37,978 bases of DNA from an uncultured Caryophanales bacterium. GTDB lineage: Bacteria; Bacillota_I; Bacilli_A; RF39; UBA660. Below are positions 10,971-20,990 of the stretch, one piece after another. The translations under genes and the position numbers were made by a program. The notes under the pieces are model-generated. The model was not told where the DNA came from, ran no database searches, and saw nothing but the letters and a program-made list of their open reading frames with translations. The DNA is taken from positions 1 to 37,978 of the forward strand of contig CAMVMQ010000004.1 of assembly GCA_947168625.1 (NCBI GenBank). Direction: 5' to 3'. The stretch's first letter is position 1. Each line of letters starts with the position of its first letter.

Positions 10971-11795
10971 TTATTTCCTACGAGTCACAATATACTTATT
11001 TGACTCTTTCTTATTCTTTCTAGTCTTATATCCTAGAGCAGGTTTACCCCAAGGAGTCATAGGTCCACTACGACCAACTGGAGCTCTACCTTCACCACCA
11101 CCATGTGGGTGATCATTAGGGTTCATAACAGAACCTCTTACTGTAGGTCTAAATCCCTTATGTCTTGTTCTTCCAGCTTTACCAATCTTAACAAGTGAAT
11201 AATCTTCGTTACCTACAGCACCAATAGTTGCCTTACAAGTACCTAAAATTTTTCTTGTCTCACCACTTGATAATCTAATAAGAACATATTTATCTTCTCT
11301 ACCAAGAATTTGAGCACTAGCACCAGCACTTCTAGCAAGTGTTGCACCTTTACCTGGTCTTAATTCAATATTATGAATAACAGTACCAACAGGGATATTC
11401 ATAATAGGAAGAGTATTTCCTACTTTAATATCAACGTTATTTCCTGATACAACAATATTTCCAACTTCTAATCCTTTTGGAGCAATAATATATGCTTTTT
11501 CACCATCAATATAAGTAATTAATGCAATATTAGCACTTCTATTAGGATCGTACTCAATAGCGGTAACTCTAGCAGTTACATCAGTCTTATTTCTCTTAAA
11601 ATCAATAAGTCTATATTTTCTCTTAACACCGCCACCTCTATGTCTAACAGTAATTTTACCTTGATTATTTCTGCCATCAGTTTTTTTCTTAGAAACTAAT
11701 AGACTCTTTTCAGGAGTACTCTTGGTAATATCACTTACTAGTACAGATCTTTGTCTTGTACCAGCTGTCATAGGTTTATAATTTCTTATTGCCAT
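10971..11795 (-). CDS. rplB: 50S ribosomal protein L2
   Basis: [18 protein letters not shown]...[40 protein letters not shown]. Confidence 0.98.
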   Translation of the reverse strand: MAIRNYKPMTAGTRQRSVLVSDITKSTPEKSLLVSKKKTDGRNNQGKITVRHRGGGVKRKYRLIDFKRNKTDVTARVTAIEYDPNRSANIALITYIDGEKAYIIAPKGLEVGNIVVSGNNVDIKVGNTLPIMNIPVGTVIHNIELRPGKGATLARSAGASAQILGREDKYVLIRLSSGETRKILGTCKATIGAVGNEDYSLVKIGKAGRTRHKGFRPTVRGSVMNPNDHPHGGGEGRAPVGRSGPMTPWGKPALGYKTRKNKKESNKYIVTRRK

Positions 11796-11813
11796 CTCTA
11801 ATTCCTCCTTACA

Positions 11814-12092
11814 TTAGTCGAAACTAATAGTATTTCCTTTCGCAAGTGTTACGATAGCTTTTTTGTATTTACTAGTCATTCCAGTATATTTACCTATTCT
11901 TTTCTTTTTAGGTTTAGAATTAATTGTATTTACACTAGCTACCTTAACATTAAATTTCTTTTCAATAGCCTGTTTTATTTCTGTTTTATTAGCCTTATTA
12001 GAAACTTTAAATGCATATCTGCCAACAGATTCCATACCAGCTGTTTTTTCAGTAATAATTGGTGCTAAGATGATATCTAAATAATTATTCAT
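11814..12092 (-). CDS. rplW: 50S ribosomal protein L23
   Basis: IILAPIITEKTAGM...YAFKVSNKANKTEIKQAIEKKFNVKVASVNTINSKPKKKRIGKYTG. Confidence 0.97.
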   Translation of the reverse strand: MNNYLDIILAPIITEKTAGMESVGRYAFKVSNKANKTEIKQAIEKKFNVKVASVNTINSKPKKKRIGKYTGMTSKYKKAIVTLAKGNTISFD

Positions 12093-12721
12093 TATTTAAG
12101 CACCTCCTCTAAAGTGTTTAGAGCTTTCTCAGTAATAAGTAGAATATCAGATGATACTAAATCAAAAGTATTTACTTCTTCTGGAAGAACAATCTTAACA
12201 TTAGCAAGATTACGTGCTGCTAAGCATACATTCTCTTCTAATGTTTCAGTACAAACTAATACTTTCTTGTTAGTTAGTTTTAAACATTCTAATAAAGAAG
12301 TCATCTCTTTAGTCTTATTAGTTTTAAATGATAGAGATTCTACTACTACTAATTCTTTATCAAGTTCTTTATAAGTTAAAGCACTCTTTAAAGCAAGTCT
12401 CTTTTCTTTTTTATTCATTTTCTTTGAATAGTCTCTTGGAACAGGTCCAAATACTATTCCACCATGACGGTATTGTGGAGCTCTAATACTACCTTGACGA
12501 GCATTACCAGTTCCTTTTTGTCTATATGGTTTTCTTCCACCGCCTGACACTTCACTTCTACCTTTAGTTTTAGCAGTACCTTGTCTAGCACCTGCCATAG
12601 CAGCTACTACTGCATCTTTAATGACAGCATCATTTGGTTTAATATTAAATATGTTATCTTCTAATTTTATATCCTTTACCTTTTCGCCTTTTAGGCTTAC
12701 AACATCTATTTTCTTAGACAT
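12092..12721 (-). CDS. rplD: 50S ribosomal protein L4
   Basis: GTAKTKGRSEVSGGGRKPYRQKGTGNARQGSIRAPQYRHGGIVFGPVPRDY; start trimmed to MSKKIDVVSLKGEKV. Confidence 0.97.
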   Translation of the reverse strand: MSKKIDVVSLKGEKVKDIKLEDNIFNIKPNDAVIKDAVVAAMAGARQGTAKTKGRSEVSGGGRKPYRQKGTGNARQGSIRAPQYRHGGIVFGPVPRDYSKKMNKKEKRLALKSALTYKELDKELVVVESLSFKTNKTKEMTSLLECLKLTNKKVLVCTETLEENVCLAARNLANVKIVLPEEVNTFDLVSSDILLITEKALNTLEEVLK

Positions 12722-12770
12722 AATTTCCTCCTTAATCATCACAATTATATTATCTTATTTGCTTTACTAA

Positions 12771-13547
12771 TTACTCAGCAGTTTTTTCAGTCTCTTGTGA
12801 TGCTTCCTCAGTCTCAGCCTCTGCTAATTCTTCTTCGATTGTCTCCATAGTTTCTTCAACTACTTCTTCAGAAGATTTACCTTCTTCATAAACAATTAAT
12901 TCTACTGGTTCTTTTTTATTGTCACCAGTCTTAATAGCAGTTCTAACTAATACTAAAGAGTTTTTAGGTCCAGGAACACTTCCTTTAATTAAGATAACAT
13001 TATTTTCTAGGTCAACTGAAATAACTTCCAAATTTTGAATAGTTACTTTTTCGTTACCCATATGTCCAGGTAATTTCTTTCCTGGTAAAACTCTCATTGG
13101 TAATAGTGTACCCATTGAACCTACACCTCTATGATACTGACTACCATGACTCATAGGCCCTCTATGTTGGTTATGTCTCTTAATAACACCCTGGAAACCT
13201 TTTCCTTTAGAAGTGCCAGTTACATCAACCATTTCTCCTGCTTCAAAAGCATCAACTTTAAGTGTATCACCTAAAGTGTAATTGCTAACATCTACACCTC
13301 TAATTTCCTTTAAGAAGCGCTTAGGCGTAGTGTTTGCTTTTTTTAGATGACCTTTTTGTGGTTTATTACTTCTATGGTCTTTTTTTTCTACTGTAGCAAG
13401 TTGAATTGCATCATATCCATCAGTATCTTTAGTTTTAATTTGTGATACAACGTTATCTTCAACTTCAATTACAGTTACTGGAATAAGTTTACCGTCAGAA
13501 GTAAATACTTCAGTCATCCCTTTTTTTCTTCCTAAGATTCCTTTCAT
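12771..13547 (-). CDS. rplC: 50S ribosomal protein L3 with an acidic C-terminal tail
   Basis: [15 protein letters not shown]...[29 protein letters not shown]; tail [38 protein letters not shown]. Confidence 0.97.
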   Translation of the reverse strand: MKGILGRKKGMTEVFTSDGKLIPVTVIEVEDNVVSQIKTKDTDGYDAIQLATVEKKDHRSNKPQKGHLKKANTTPKRFLKEIRGVDVSNYTLGDTLKVDAFEAGEMVDVTGTSKGKGFQGVIKRHNQHRGPMSHGSQYHRGVGSMGTLLPMRVLPGKKLPGHMGNEKVTIQNLEVISVDLENNVILIKGSVPGPKNSLVLVRTAIKTGDNKKEPVELIVYEEGKSSEEVVEETMETIEEELAEAETEEASQETEKTAE

Positions 13548-13559
13548 TTTTTCCTCCTA

Positions 13560-13868
13560 TTATTTTTTAATTTTGATATCAACACCACTTGGTAAATCTA
13601 AGTGAGCTAGTGCATCAATAGTCTCTTTACTTGGATTTTTGATATCGATAAGTCTCTTGTGAGTTCTCTTTTCGAATTGCTCTCTCGAATCTTTGTACTT
13701 GTGTACCGCTCTTAAGATTGTAATTTTTTCAATCTCAGTAGGAAGTGGTACAGGTCCAGATACTTCTCCACCAGTTCTCTTAACAGTAGCTACTATTTTA
13801 GCAGCAGCACTATCAATAATGCGATGGTCAAAAGCTTCTAATTTAATCCTCACAGTCTCCTTTGCCAT
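13560..13868 (-). CDS. rpsJ: 30S ribosomal protein S10
   Basis: [17 protein letters not shown]-like; [39 protein letters not shown]. Confidence 0.98.
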   Translation of the reverse strand: MAKETVRIKLEAFDHRIIDSAAAKIVATVKRTGGEVSGPVPLPTEIEKITILRAVHKYKDSREQFEKRTHKRLIDIKNPSKETIDALAHLDLPSGVDIKIKK

Positions 13869-13998
13869 AAGTTGTCCTCCCTTCGCCTATATCTTAGTAT
13901 AGACATAGCTCCATATGAATTACCTGATACCCCATTATTTGTTTGACAACTTAACCGGGTGTATCAGCAACTTCACACATCTAAGCCAGTCACACGTT
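13869..13998 (-). promoter_or_regulatory. 5' leader of the S10-spc-alpha operon with two hairpins (candidate cis-regulatory RNA)
   Basis: About 130 nt between the promoter and rpsJ. Minus strand: CTGATACACCC(GG)...GGGGTATCAG (13967..13924) and CTATGTCT-atacta-AGATATAG close to the rpsJ ribosome-binding site GGGAGG. Confidence 0.5.
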
Positions 13999-14002
13999 TA
14001 TA

Positions 14003-14031
14003 ATTATACAAGATAATTCTATGAAAATCAA
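14003..14031 (-). promoter_or_regulatory. Sigma-A-type promoter for the S10 operon
   Basis: Minus strand TTGATT-N17-TATAAT (-35 at 14031..14026, -10 at 14008..14003). Confidence 0.75.
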
Positions 14032-14253
14032 GCAAAAATATGACTTTTTTTTAACTTTTTCAAGATAAAAAAGAAAAAAAGATAATTTTTTTTATCTTTT
14101 TACTTATTTTAAACAATTATGCATACTCCATTACTAAAACCAACTTCCTTTGCACTATCATGTACAGTTAATTTAATATCACTCATTAATACTCTTTTAA
14201 ACATTATTTTATTCTAAGTTAATGAACATATCATATATTACTTAATAAGTTAA

Positions 14254-14277
14254 GAAAAAAAGAACAATAGTGTTCTT
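14254..14277 (-). terminator. Rho-independent terminator after the 14276..14728 gene
   Basis: Minus strand AAGAACA-ctat-TGTTCTT followed by a T-run; the stop codon overlaps the stem. Confidence 0.8.
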
Positions 14278-14728
14278 ATAGAAATTCCTTTAATTTTTCT
14301 ACAGCTTCTTCCTGCATCTCGACATATTCGTCAAGGAGTTTATTTATTTGTTCATCTTCTCCTTTATGATTAAGTAGCCTTCTTCCTTCAATGATTCCCA
14401 TATTAGTACCTTGCATAAGTATTTCTGCAAGATGAGATGTTGAGTCATCGTTCATGGTCTTCATTTCAATACCTGACCATGTCATAAATCTATTCATAGC
14501 ACTAGTTTCATGTGGTTCTTCATCTTCATCTTCTACATATTCAGGATAAAGTTTATGAATTTCATCAGAAATTACCTTATATTTGTGATACTGTCTATTT
14601 AGTTCCTTCTTTAAAGCATCATCTTCAACCTTATCCATAATATAATGAATTGCATCCTTACCCATTGATGCTCCTTTATTTAATTCATCTAAAACATTTA
14701 CTTCATTATTTTCTTTTTCTTTTGCCAT
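14276..14728 (-). CDS. Small acidic, mostly helical protein, possibly ferritin-like four-helix bundle
   Basis: 150 aa; LNKGASMGKDAIHYIMDKVEDDALKKELNRQYHKYKVISDEIHKLYPEY...GTNMGIIEGRRLLNH. Family call is tentative. Confidence 0.7.
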   Translation of the reverse strand: MAKEKENNEVNVLDELNKGASMGKDAIHYIMDKVEDDALKKELNRQYHKYKVISDEIHKLYPEYVEDEDEEPHETSAMNRFMTWSGIEMKTMNDDSTSHLAEILMQGTNMGIIEGRRLLNHKGEDEQINKLLDEYVEMQEEAVEKLKEFL

Positions 14729-14925
14729 AATAGCCTCCTAGTGATAGTATGGCATAATAATCGAAAACTATGTATTATTTATTTTGGTTTTAAATTTCTT
14801 TCTCTTTCTAAGTTTCATAATTGCTTTATTACATATTTGATTTGCTCTTTGATGCATACAGTTAAATAAATTCCCAAGTTCCTTAAGTTTATAAATATAT
14901 ATATAACTTTTCTTTAAAAAATATT

Positions 14926-15288
14926 CTAGATGGATACTTTACTATCTATGTATTCTTCTAACATAGATGATGATGCTAAAAGAGTATTATTAAAATTCTT
15001 TAATTTAGTCAAATAATCTTTGTAAGATGAATTATTATTTAATTCTTTTGTTTTTTCTTCAATAATATTATCTATTTCTTTATATTTATCATCACCATTA
15101 TATTCTAATTTAGTGGCTTCTTTTTCTAATGTTTTTATTTCATTTATTAAATTCATTATTTCTTTATTGTTATTTAATTTTTCAGTTATGCTTAAATATT
15201 CTTTATATTCTTTAGAATTATTAATACTATTAAATAAACATTCTATACTACTATCTATCACTTTACTATTTCCCCTTCTAGTGACCAT
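14926..15288 (-). CDS. YlbF/YmcA (RicA)-like protein
   Basis: Small helical protein (SKEYKEYLSITEKLNNNKEIMNLINEIKTLEKEATKLEY) directly downstream of miaB, matching B. subtilis ymcB-ymcA synteny. Confidence 0.7.
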   Translation of the reverse strand: MVTRRGNSKVIDSSIECLFNSINNSKEYKEYLSITEKLNNNKEIMNLINEIKTLEKEATKLEYNGDDKYKEIDNIIEEKTKELNNNSSYKDYLTKLKNFNNTLLASSSMLEEYIDSKVSI

Positions 15289-16676
15289 GTTTTGGCCTCT
15301 GTTATCTTTATATCTACTATTTTACCAATATAACTTTTATCTGCAGCTATATTAACTAGTTTCATCGTATCAGTATATCCCATTACTTTATTATTTTTAT
15401 CTGATTCACCTTCAATTAATACTTTTACTACTTTGCCAACATATTTTTCATTATTTACACGTGCATACTTATTTACTATTTCGTTTAATCTTTGAAGTCT
15501 ATCTTCTTTTTCTTCCATAGATACACTGTCTTCCATAACTGAAGCTGGTGTTCCTTCTCTTTTTGAATAGATAAAAGTATATGCTAAATCATATTTTAAA
15601 TCATTATATATTTTTAATGTTTCTTCAAAATCTTCTTCTGTTTCATTAGGAAAGCCAACGATTATATCAGTGGTAATTGCACAGTTTGGCATAGCCTTCC
15701 TTAGCTTACTAAATAACTCTCTATATTCAGCATTTGTATATCTTCTATTCATTTTCTTTAGTATTTTATCGCTTCCTGATTGAAGTGGAAGATGAATATA
15801 TGGCATAATATTATCATATTTAGCTATTACATTTATCATATCATCAGAAAAATCCCAAGGATGAGATGTTACAAATCTTACTCTATCAATACCAGTAAGA
15901 GAGACATCTTCAAGTAAATTAGCCATCGTATAATCTTCTTCTAAATCTTTACCATAAGCATTTACATTTTGTCCAAGAAGTGTTACTTCTAAATATCCTT
16001 CTTCTTTTAATTTTTTTACTTCTTCTATTATATCTTTTGGTAGTCTACTTCTTTGTTTGCCTCTCGTATAAGGTACGATACAATATGAACAAAATTTATC
16101 ACAGCCATACTGAATATTTACCCATGCTTTATATTTAGAGTCTCTTACTACTGGCAAGCATTCAATAATGTCTCCTTCAATAGAGTATACTTCAATATTT
16201 TGTTTTTTATCTTTATATGCTTCATCTAATAATTTAGGAAGATCATATATATTATGCGTACCCATAACAATATCTACCCATTTATATTTACTCTTAAGCA
16301 TATTAGCAATACCCTCTTCTTGAGCCATACATCCTGCGAATACTGTTATGATATTAGGATTATCTTCTCTTAATTTTTTAATTCTACCAAGTATACCTGT
16401 TACTTTATTATGGGCATTCTCTCTAATAGCACAAGTATTTAGTATTATTACATCAGCGTCTTCAAAGTTTTCTTCTCTATTATAACCCAACTCTTCCATA
16501 ATACCAGCTATGTTTTCACTATCATGGACATTCATCTGACACCCATAAGTTAAAATAGTATATTTTTTATTCTTACCTATTTCTTTTAACTTTTCATCTA
16601 GCTTATATTTATCATAATAGACATTTACTTTATTCTTTGTTCTTTTTCTTGCTTCATTTATATTTGGCAAATTCAT
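15258..16676 (-). CDS. miaB: tRNA-2-methylthio-N6-dimethylallyladenosine synthase
   Basis: TYGCQMNVHDSENIAGIMEELGY; radical SAM CDKFCSYCIVPYTRGKQRSR; TRAM-like C-terminus. Confidence 0.96.
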   Translation of the reverse strand: MNLPNINEARKRTKNKVNVYYDKYKLDEKLKEIGKNKKYTILTYGCQMNVHDSENIAGIMEELGYNREENFEDADVIILNTCAIRENAHNKVTGILGRIKKLREDNPNIITVFAGCMAQEEGIANMLKSKYKWVDIVMGTHNIYDLPKLLDEAYKDKKQNIEVYSIEGDIIECLPVVRDSKYKAWVNIQYGCDKFCSYCIVPYTRGKQRSRLPKDIIEEVKKLKEEGYLEVTLLGQNVNAYGKDLEEDYTMANLLEDVSLTGIDRVRFVTSHPWDFSDDMINVIAKYDNIMPYIHLPLQSGSDKILKKMNRRYTNAEYRELFSKLRKAMPNCAITTDIIVGFPNETEEDFEETLKIYNDLKYDLAYTFIYSKREGTPASVMEDSVSMEEKEDRLQRLNEIVNKYARVNNEKYVGKVVKVLIEGESDKNNKVMGYTDTMKLVNIAADKSYIGKIVDIKITEAKTWSLEGEIVK

Positions 16677-16680
16677 GTTA

Positions 16681-18540
16681 TCACTTCTTTTCTAATTCTA
16701 ATATTTTTCCATTTCTTCTTAAATAGCAGTACTCTTCGACAAAAGAATTATTTTCGGCTATTTTATTACTAGCATATTCACACCAATATTTTATTTCTTT
16801 TTCCCAGAAATAATACTTATAATCTAAGTCTCCTTCATCTCTATTTATTATTAAATCATAAATTATATATTCCGCTAAAGCATTCATTGCATCTCTAACA
16901 GAAGCACCAACTTTTACATATCCATCTATTCCAAGACCGGCATGACCAATATTTTCATATGAATAATAACTTCTTGGAAAATAATCTCTTGCTACTCTCT
17001 TTAAGGCATCACTCATTTCATCAATATGATCAATCTCATCTAATATTTTCTTAGCATATTCTTCATCAAATTTAGGACAGACTCTCCATGGCATAATTAA
17101 ATTAAGATTATGATACTTATTCATCATTGGAATAAATCTACCTGATAATACCATACTGTGCTCTACTATTAAATGTGCGGGTGAAGTATCTGATTTAAAA
17201 CTATTTGTATCATTTCTCTGAGATAAAATATTTTTAAATTTGTGAAAGGACTTTACCCTTAAATTATCCCTTGATAGCTTATTAAAAATTTCTAGTAAAA
17301 GATTTAATTTTTCGCTTAAAGGAGTATTTCCTTTCCTTAATATATCATCTGCTTCATCATATGAAAGCTTATGTCTACTTATAATTCTTCCAGGTATTAT
17401 TGTAAGCGTATCCAATAATAAACTATAATCGGTATCAACATCTACTATATATGTTAAAGTATTTGTTACCTTATTAGGAAGTATTGATAAGATTCCACTA
17501 GACAAATATTTCTCAAATATTGGTATATCACAATCAGGAAGATATATTGTCTTTTGCCTTTTCAATGCCTCTCTCATTGTATTTGACACATAAGGTATTG
17601 TTTCAGGAATATTAGCGGTATGAATATACAATGTATATGTTCCATTTTTATTTTTCTTAACAAAAAGTCCATCATCTAGGCAAGTATCTCCAGCATTATC
17701 AATGGTAAGTACTTCTTGCTTTGTAAAATCTTTAGTGTTACCACTTTTATATTCATATTTTTCTTTACATGGTGGAAAATAGAAAGAAACTCCATAAGCA
17801 TTTGCCACTTCTTCTTTAGACATAACGAAATTATTTTCTATTTTACATATTAAATCCCATACAAAACTCTTATCTGACTTTTTTAATATTTCCATGTAAT
17901 CATTATTGGATAATAGTTTTTCTCCTAATTTTCCTCTCAAGAATAGATATAATACTTCATTAAAATATTTTATTTCATACTTATTATCTTCATCTATATT
18001 TATGTATCTTTCAATGATATTTGCAAATACCGAAGGGAGAATATTGTTACTAATAATTAATTCTTGCATATTATTCATCATGTATTTTCCTAATAGTTCA
18101 ATATCTCTTTTCTTAAATACTAAATACATGATAAAATTATATTTGTCACCTTTTCCTTTAGAATTACTAGATATTAAACATCTATTTTGAACATTAACTA
18201 GATTAATTATATGTTCTTCTGCTTTCATTGTTTCTTCCCAATTTAAGCTTTTAGAAAGATTACTTAGCTTTATATCTATTTTTTCATACAACTTATTTAG
18301 GACATTTTTATTTTTACTCTTACTAGCAAAATTATTTAAAAGTGTAATTAAGTGTCCCACTATTTCATTATTATTTATATTTTCGATTTTTCTAAATAGT
18401 TTTAAGATACCATTTAGTATAGCAGTTACTGCTTCATCAAAATTAGTAGTTAAATAATTATAGATTACATCATAATTTGGTGTACAAGAAAGTATATCTA
18501 TCGTTATTTCTTTTGTTACTGTTTTTGCTTTTTTACCCAT
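16681..18540 (-). CDS. Divergent RNase II/R (RNB)-domain protein
   Basis: VLTIDNAGDTCLDDGLFVKKNKNGTYTLYIHTANIPETIPY...LPNKVTNTLTYIVDVD...VEHSMVLSGRF...GHAGLGIDGYVKVGASVRDAMNALAEYIIYDLI. No C-terminal S1 domain evident. Confidence 0.8.
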   Translation of the reverse strand: MGKKAKTVTKEITIDILSCTPNYDVIYNYLTTNFDEAVTAILNGILKLFRKIENINNNEIVGHLITLLNNFASKSKNKNVLNKLYEKIDIKLSNLSKSLNWEETMKAEEHIINLVNVQNRCLISSNSKGKGDKYNFIMYLVFKKRDIELLGKYMMNNMQELIISNNILPSVFANIIERYINIDEDNKYEIKYFNEVLYLFLRGKLGEKLLSNNDYMEILKKSDKSFVWDLICKIENNFVMSKEEVANAYGVSFYFPPCKEKYEYKSGNTKDFTKQEVLTIDNAGDTCLDDGLFVKKNKNGTYTLYIHTANIPETIPYVSNTMREALKRQKTIYLPDCDIPIFEKYLSSGILSILPNKVTNTLTYIVDVDTDYSLLLDTLTIIPGRIISRHKLSYDEADDILRKGNTPLSEKLNLLLEIFNKLSRDNLRVKSFHKFKNILSQRNDTNSFKSDTSPAHLIVEHSMVLSGRFIPMMNKYHNLNLIMPWRVCPKFDEEYAKKILDEIDHIDEMSDALKRVARDYFPRSYYSYENIGHAGLGIDGYVKVGASVRDAMNALAEYIIYDLIINRDEGDLDYKYYFWEKEIKYWCEYASNKIAENNSFVEEYCYLRRNGKILELEKK

Positions 18541-18566
18541 ACTTACACCTCAAATAATTATATATT

Positions 18567-20354
18567 TTAATTTTTCTTATAATCTGTTAAAATACTTAAG
18601 AAAGCTTCAGCAGGTATCTCTACTCTACCTATTGTTTTCATTTTCTTTTTACCTTCTTTTTGCTTTTCAAGAAGTTTTCTCTTACGTGTTATATCTCCAC
18701 CATAACATTTAGCTAAAACATCTTTTCGCATTGCTTTAATATCACTTCTTGCGATTACTTTACTACCAATAACTGCCTGTACTGGTACTTCAAATAGTTG
18801 TCTTGGGATAATATTTTTTAAATTATCAACCATTTTTCTTCCTCTATCATATGCAAAATCTTTATGTACTATTAATGATAGAGCATCGACTATCTCACCA
18901 TTAAGTAAAATATCCATCTTTACTAAATCACTTTCTTTATATCCTATTACTTCATAATCAAAAGATGCATATCCCTTAGTAGAAGATTTTAACCTATCAA
19001 AGAAATCATATACTATTTCTGATAAAGGAAGTTCATAATGAATATTTACTCTAGTCTTATCTAAATAGTCCATTCCTTTATAGATACCTCTTTTATCTTG
19101 ACATAGTTCCATAATTGGTCCTATATAATCACTAGGTACTAAAATATTAGTAAAGATATAAGGTTCTTTTATACTTTTAATTCTTACTTTATCCGGCATC
19201 ATACTAGGATTATCAATGAAGATTACTTCCCCATCAGTAAGTGTTATTTCATAATTTACGGATGGCGTTGTTGCAATTATATCTAGATTAAATTCTCTTT
19301 CAATTCTTTCTGCAATTATTTCTAAATGAAGTAGCCCAAGAAAGCCCATACGAAAGCCAAAACCTAAAGTACTAGAAGACTCCATCTCATAAGTTAAAGA
19401 AGCATCATTTAGTTTTAATTTTTCAATTGCTTCCTTTAAATTAGGGTATTTAGCAGGTTCAATAGGATATATACCGCAGTAGACCATTGGTTTCATAGGT
19501 TTATATCCAGGTAATTTTTCTTCTGCTTCATCATCTGCATCAGTAATGGTGTCTCCTACTTTAACAGATTCCAAACTCTTAATCGAAGCCGTAATAAAAC
19601 CAACTTCTCCAACTCCTAGAGAATCTACTTCTTTTTCAAATGGTGTATGATATCCAAGACTTACAACATCATAAGTGTCTCCTGTCTCCATCATTTTAAT
19701 TTTTGTTTTTTTAGATAACCTGCCAGATACTATTCTAACTAGTATTACTACTCCCCTATAAGGATCAAAATAACTATCAAAGATTAAACATTTTAATTTA
19801 TCTTTGCACTCATTGGGACTAGGTACTCTTTCTATTACCCTATCTAATAGTTCTCCTACTCCTTCACCAGTTTTCGCAGAAACTTTAATTATTTCTTCAC
19901 TCTTAAAACCGAAAGTATCAAATAATTCTCTTTCTACTTTAGGAATATCAGCACTAGGTAAATCTATTTTATTAATTACTGGTATTATTTCCAAATTATT
20001 ATCAAGTGCTAAATAGACGTTAGCAAGAGTTTGGGCTTCTATTCCTTGCGTTGCATCTACTACTAGTATAGCACCTTCACAAGCAGCAAGACTACGAGAT
20101 ACTTCATAACTAAAATCGACATGTCCTGGGGTATCAATAAGATTAAGAGTGTATCCTTTATAATTTAGTCTTACTGTATTTAACTTAATAGTAATTCCTC
20201 TTTCTCTTTCAATATCCATATTATCAAGTAGTTGGTCTTTCATTTGTCTTTTATCAATAGCTCCAGTGTACTCTAATATTCTATCAGCAAGAGTACTTTT
20301 ACCATGATCAATATGTGCTATAATACTAAAATTTCTTATCTTACTAGTATCCAT
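18567..20354 (-). CDS. lepA: Elongation factor 4
   Basis: [26 protein letters not shown]...[36 protein letters not shown]. Confidence 0.98.
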   Translation of the reverse strand: MDTSKIRNFSIIAHIDHGKSTLADRILEYTGAIDKRQMKDQLLDNMDIERERGITIKLNTVRLNYKGYTLNLIDTPGHVDFSYEVSRSLAACEGAILVVDATQGIEAQTLANVYLALDNNLEIIPVINKIDLPSADIPKVERELFDTFGFKSEEIIKVSAKTGEGVGELLDRVIERVPSPNECKDKLKCLIFDSYFDPYRGVVILVRIVSGRLSKKTKIKMMETGDTYDVVSLGYHTPFEKEVDSLGVGEVGFITASIKSLESVKVGDTITDADDEAEEKLPGYKPMKPMVYCGIYPIEPAKYPNLKEAIEKLKLNDASLTYEMESSSTLGFGFRMGFLGLLHLEIIAERIEREFNLDIIATTPSVNYEITLTDGEVIFIDNPSMMPDKVRIKSIKEPYIFTNILVPSDYIGPIMELCQDKRGIYKGMDYLDKTRVNIHYELPLSEIVYDFFDRLKSSTKGYASFDYEVIGYKESDLVKMDILLNGEIVDALSLIVHKDFAYDRGRKMVDNLKNIIPRQLFEVPVQAVIGSKVIARSDIKAMRKDVLAKCYGGDITRKRKLLEKQKEGKKKMKTIGRVEIPAEAFLSILTDYKKN

Positions 20355-20397
20355 CTATATCACTGCCTTCCTTCCTATTATAACAAAATTTAAATAT

Positions 20398-20434
20398 AAA
20401 AAAAAGAAGAAATTATTACTTTTCTTCTTTTTTA
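20398..20434 (-). repeat. 37-bp direct repeat copy A: copy of the rplT 3' end and terminator, downstream of the toxin gene
   Basis: + strand aaaaaaaagaagaaattattacttttcttctttttta, identical to 21040..21076; forms hairpin AAAAAAGAAGAAA...TTTCTTCTTTTTTTT on the minus strand. Confidence 0.9.
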
Positions 20435-20446
20435 ATTCATCAATTA

Positions 20447-20728
20447 TTATAGTCTATCATATTGAGTCCACATTCTAATTATATGAATTTCTTTTTTTTG
20501 CTCATCAACTTCATATACAATTCTATGTTGCCTGTTAATTCGTCTAGAATATAATCCTGTTAAATCACCGCTTAATTTTTCATAAGATGGTGGATAGCCA
20601 AAAGGGTCTTCCATCATTAATACTAAAATATTTATAGCATTTTTATCTAATCCAGAACTTTTGAGTTTAATTTTATCTTTTCCAGCTTGCTTTGAAAATA
20701 ATATTTTGTATTTATTGCCACTCTTCAT
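20447..20728 (-). CDS. yoeB: Txe/YoeB-family toxin
   Basis: MKSGNKYKILFSKQAGKDKIKL...YEKLSGDLTGLYSRRINRQHRIVYEVDEQKKEIHIIRMWTQYDRL; start trimmed to 20728, overlapping the antitoxin by 17 nt. Confidence 0.9.
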   Translation of the reverse strand: MKSGNKYKILFSKQAGKDKIKLKSSGLDKNAINILVLMMEDPFGYPPSYEKLSGDLTGLYSRRINRQHRIVYEVDEQKKEIHIIRMWTQYDRL

Positions 20729-20972
20729 TTGGATCAAACTCCTTAGCACTACTCCAATCCTCTTTTTTTCTTATTTCATTAATTCTTTCTACATATCCAG
20801 GAATACTTGATAAATATAATGTTTCTTCAATATTTTTCCACTCATCCTCAGATATCAAAACAGCATTTTTACCTTTATTATTAACAATTGTAATAGGATT
20901 AAAGCCAACATTTACATCAGATACTAATTGAAATAAATTAGCTCTTGCATTAGTAATATTTATTGTGCTCAT
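20712..20972 (-). CDS. yefM: Phd/YefM-family antitoxin
   Basis: MSTINITNARANLFQLVSDVNVGFNPITIVNNKGKNAVLISEDEWKNIEETLYLSSIPG; GAGGTG ribosome-binding site 7 nt upstream of 20972. Confidence 0.92.
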   Translation of the reverse strand: MSTINITNARANLFQLVSDVNVGFNPITIVNNKGKNAVLISEDEWKNIEETLYLSSIPGYVERINEIRKKEDWSSAKEFDPNEEWQ

Positions 20973-20990
20973 CTTTCTCACCTCACTTAC

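Noticed and set aside
14041-14110. A/T-rich stem (aaaaaaagataattttttttatcttttt) as a terminator
   Set aside because: Mostly A/T pairing, weak stem, upstream of the S10 promoter; the better terminator is at 14254..14277.
14768-14924. Open frame on the minus strand (…KLKELGNLFNCMHQRANQICNKAIMKLRKRKKFKTKINNT) after the YmcA-like gene
   Set aside because: Only internal Met starts without a ribosome-binding site and no recognisable family; likely intergenic AT-rich sequence.
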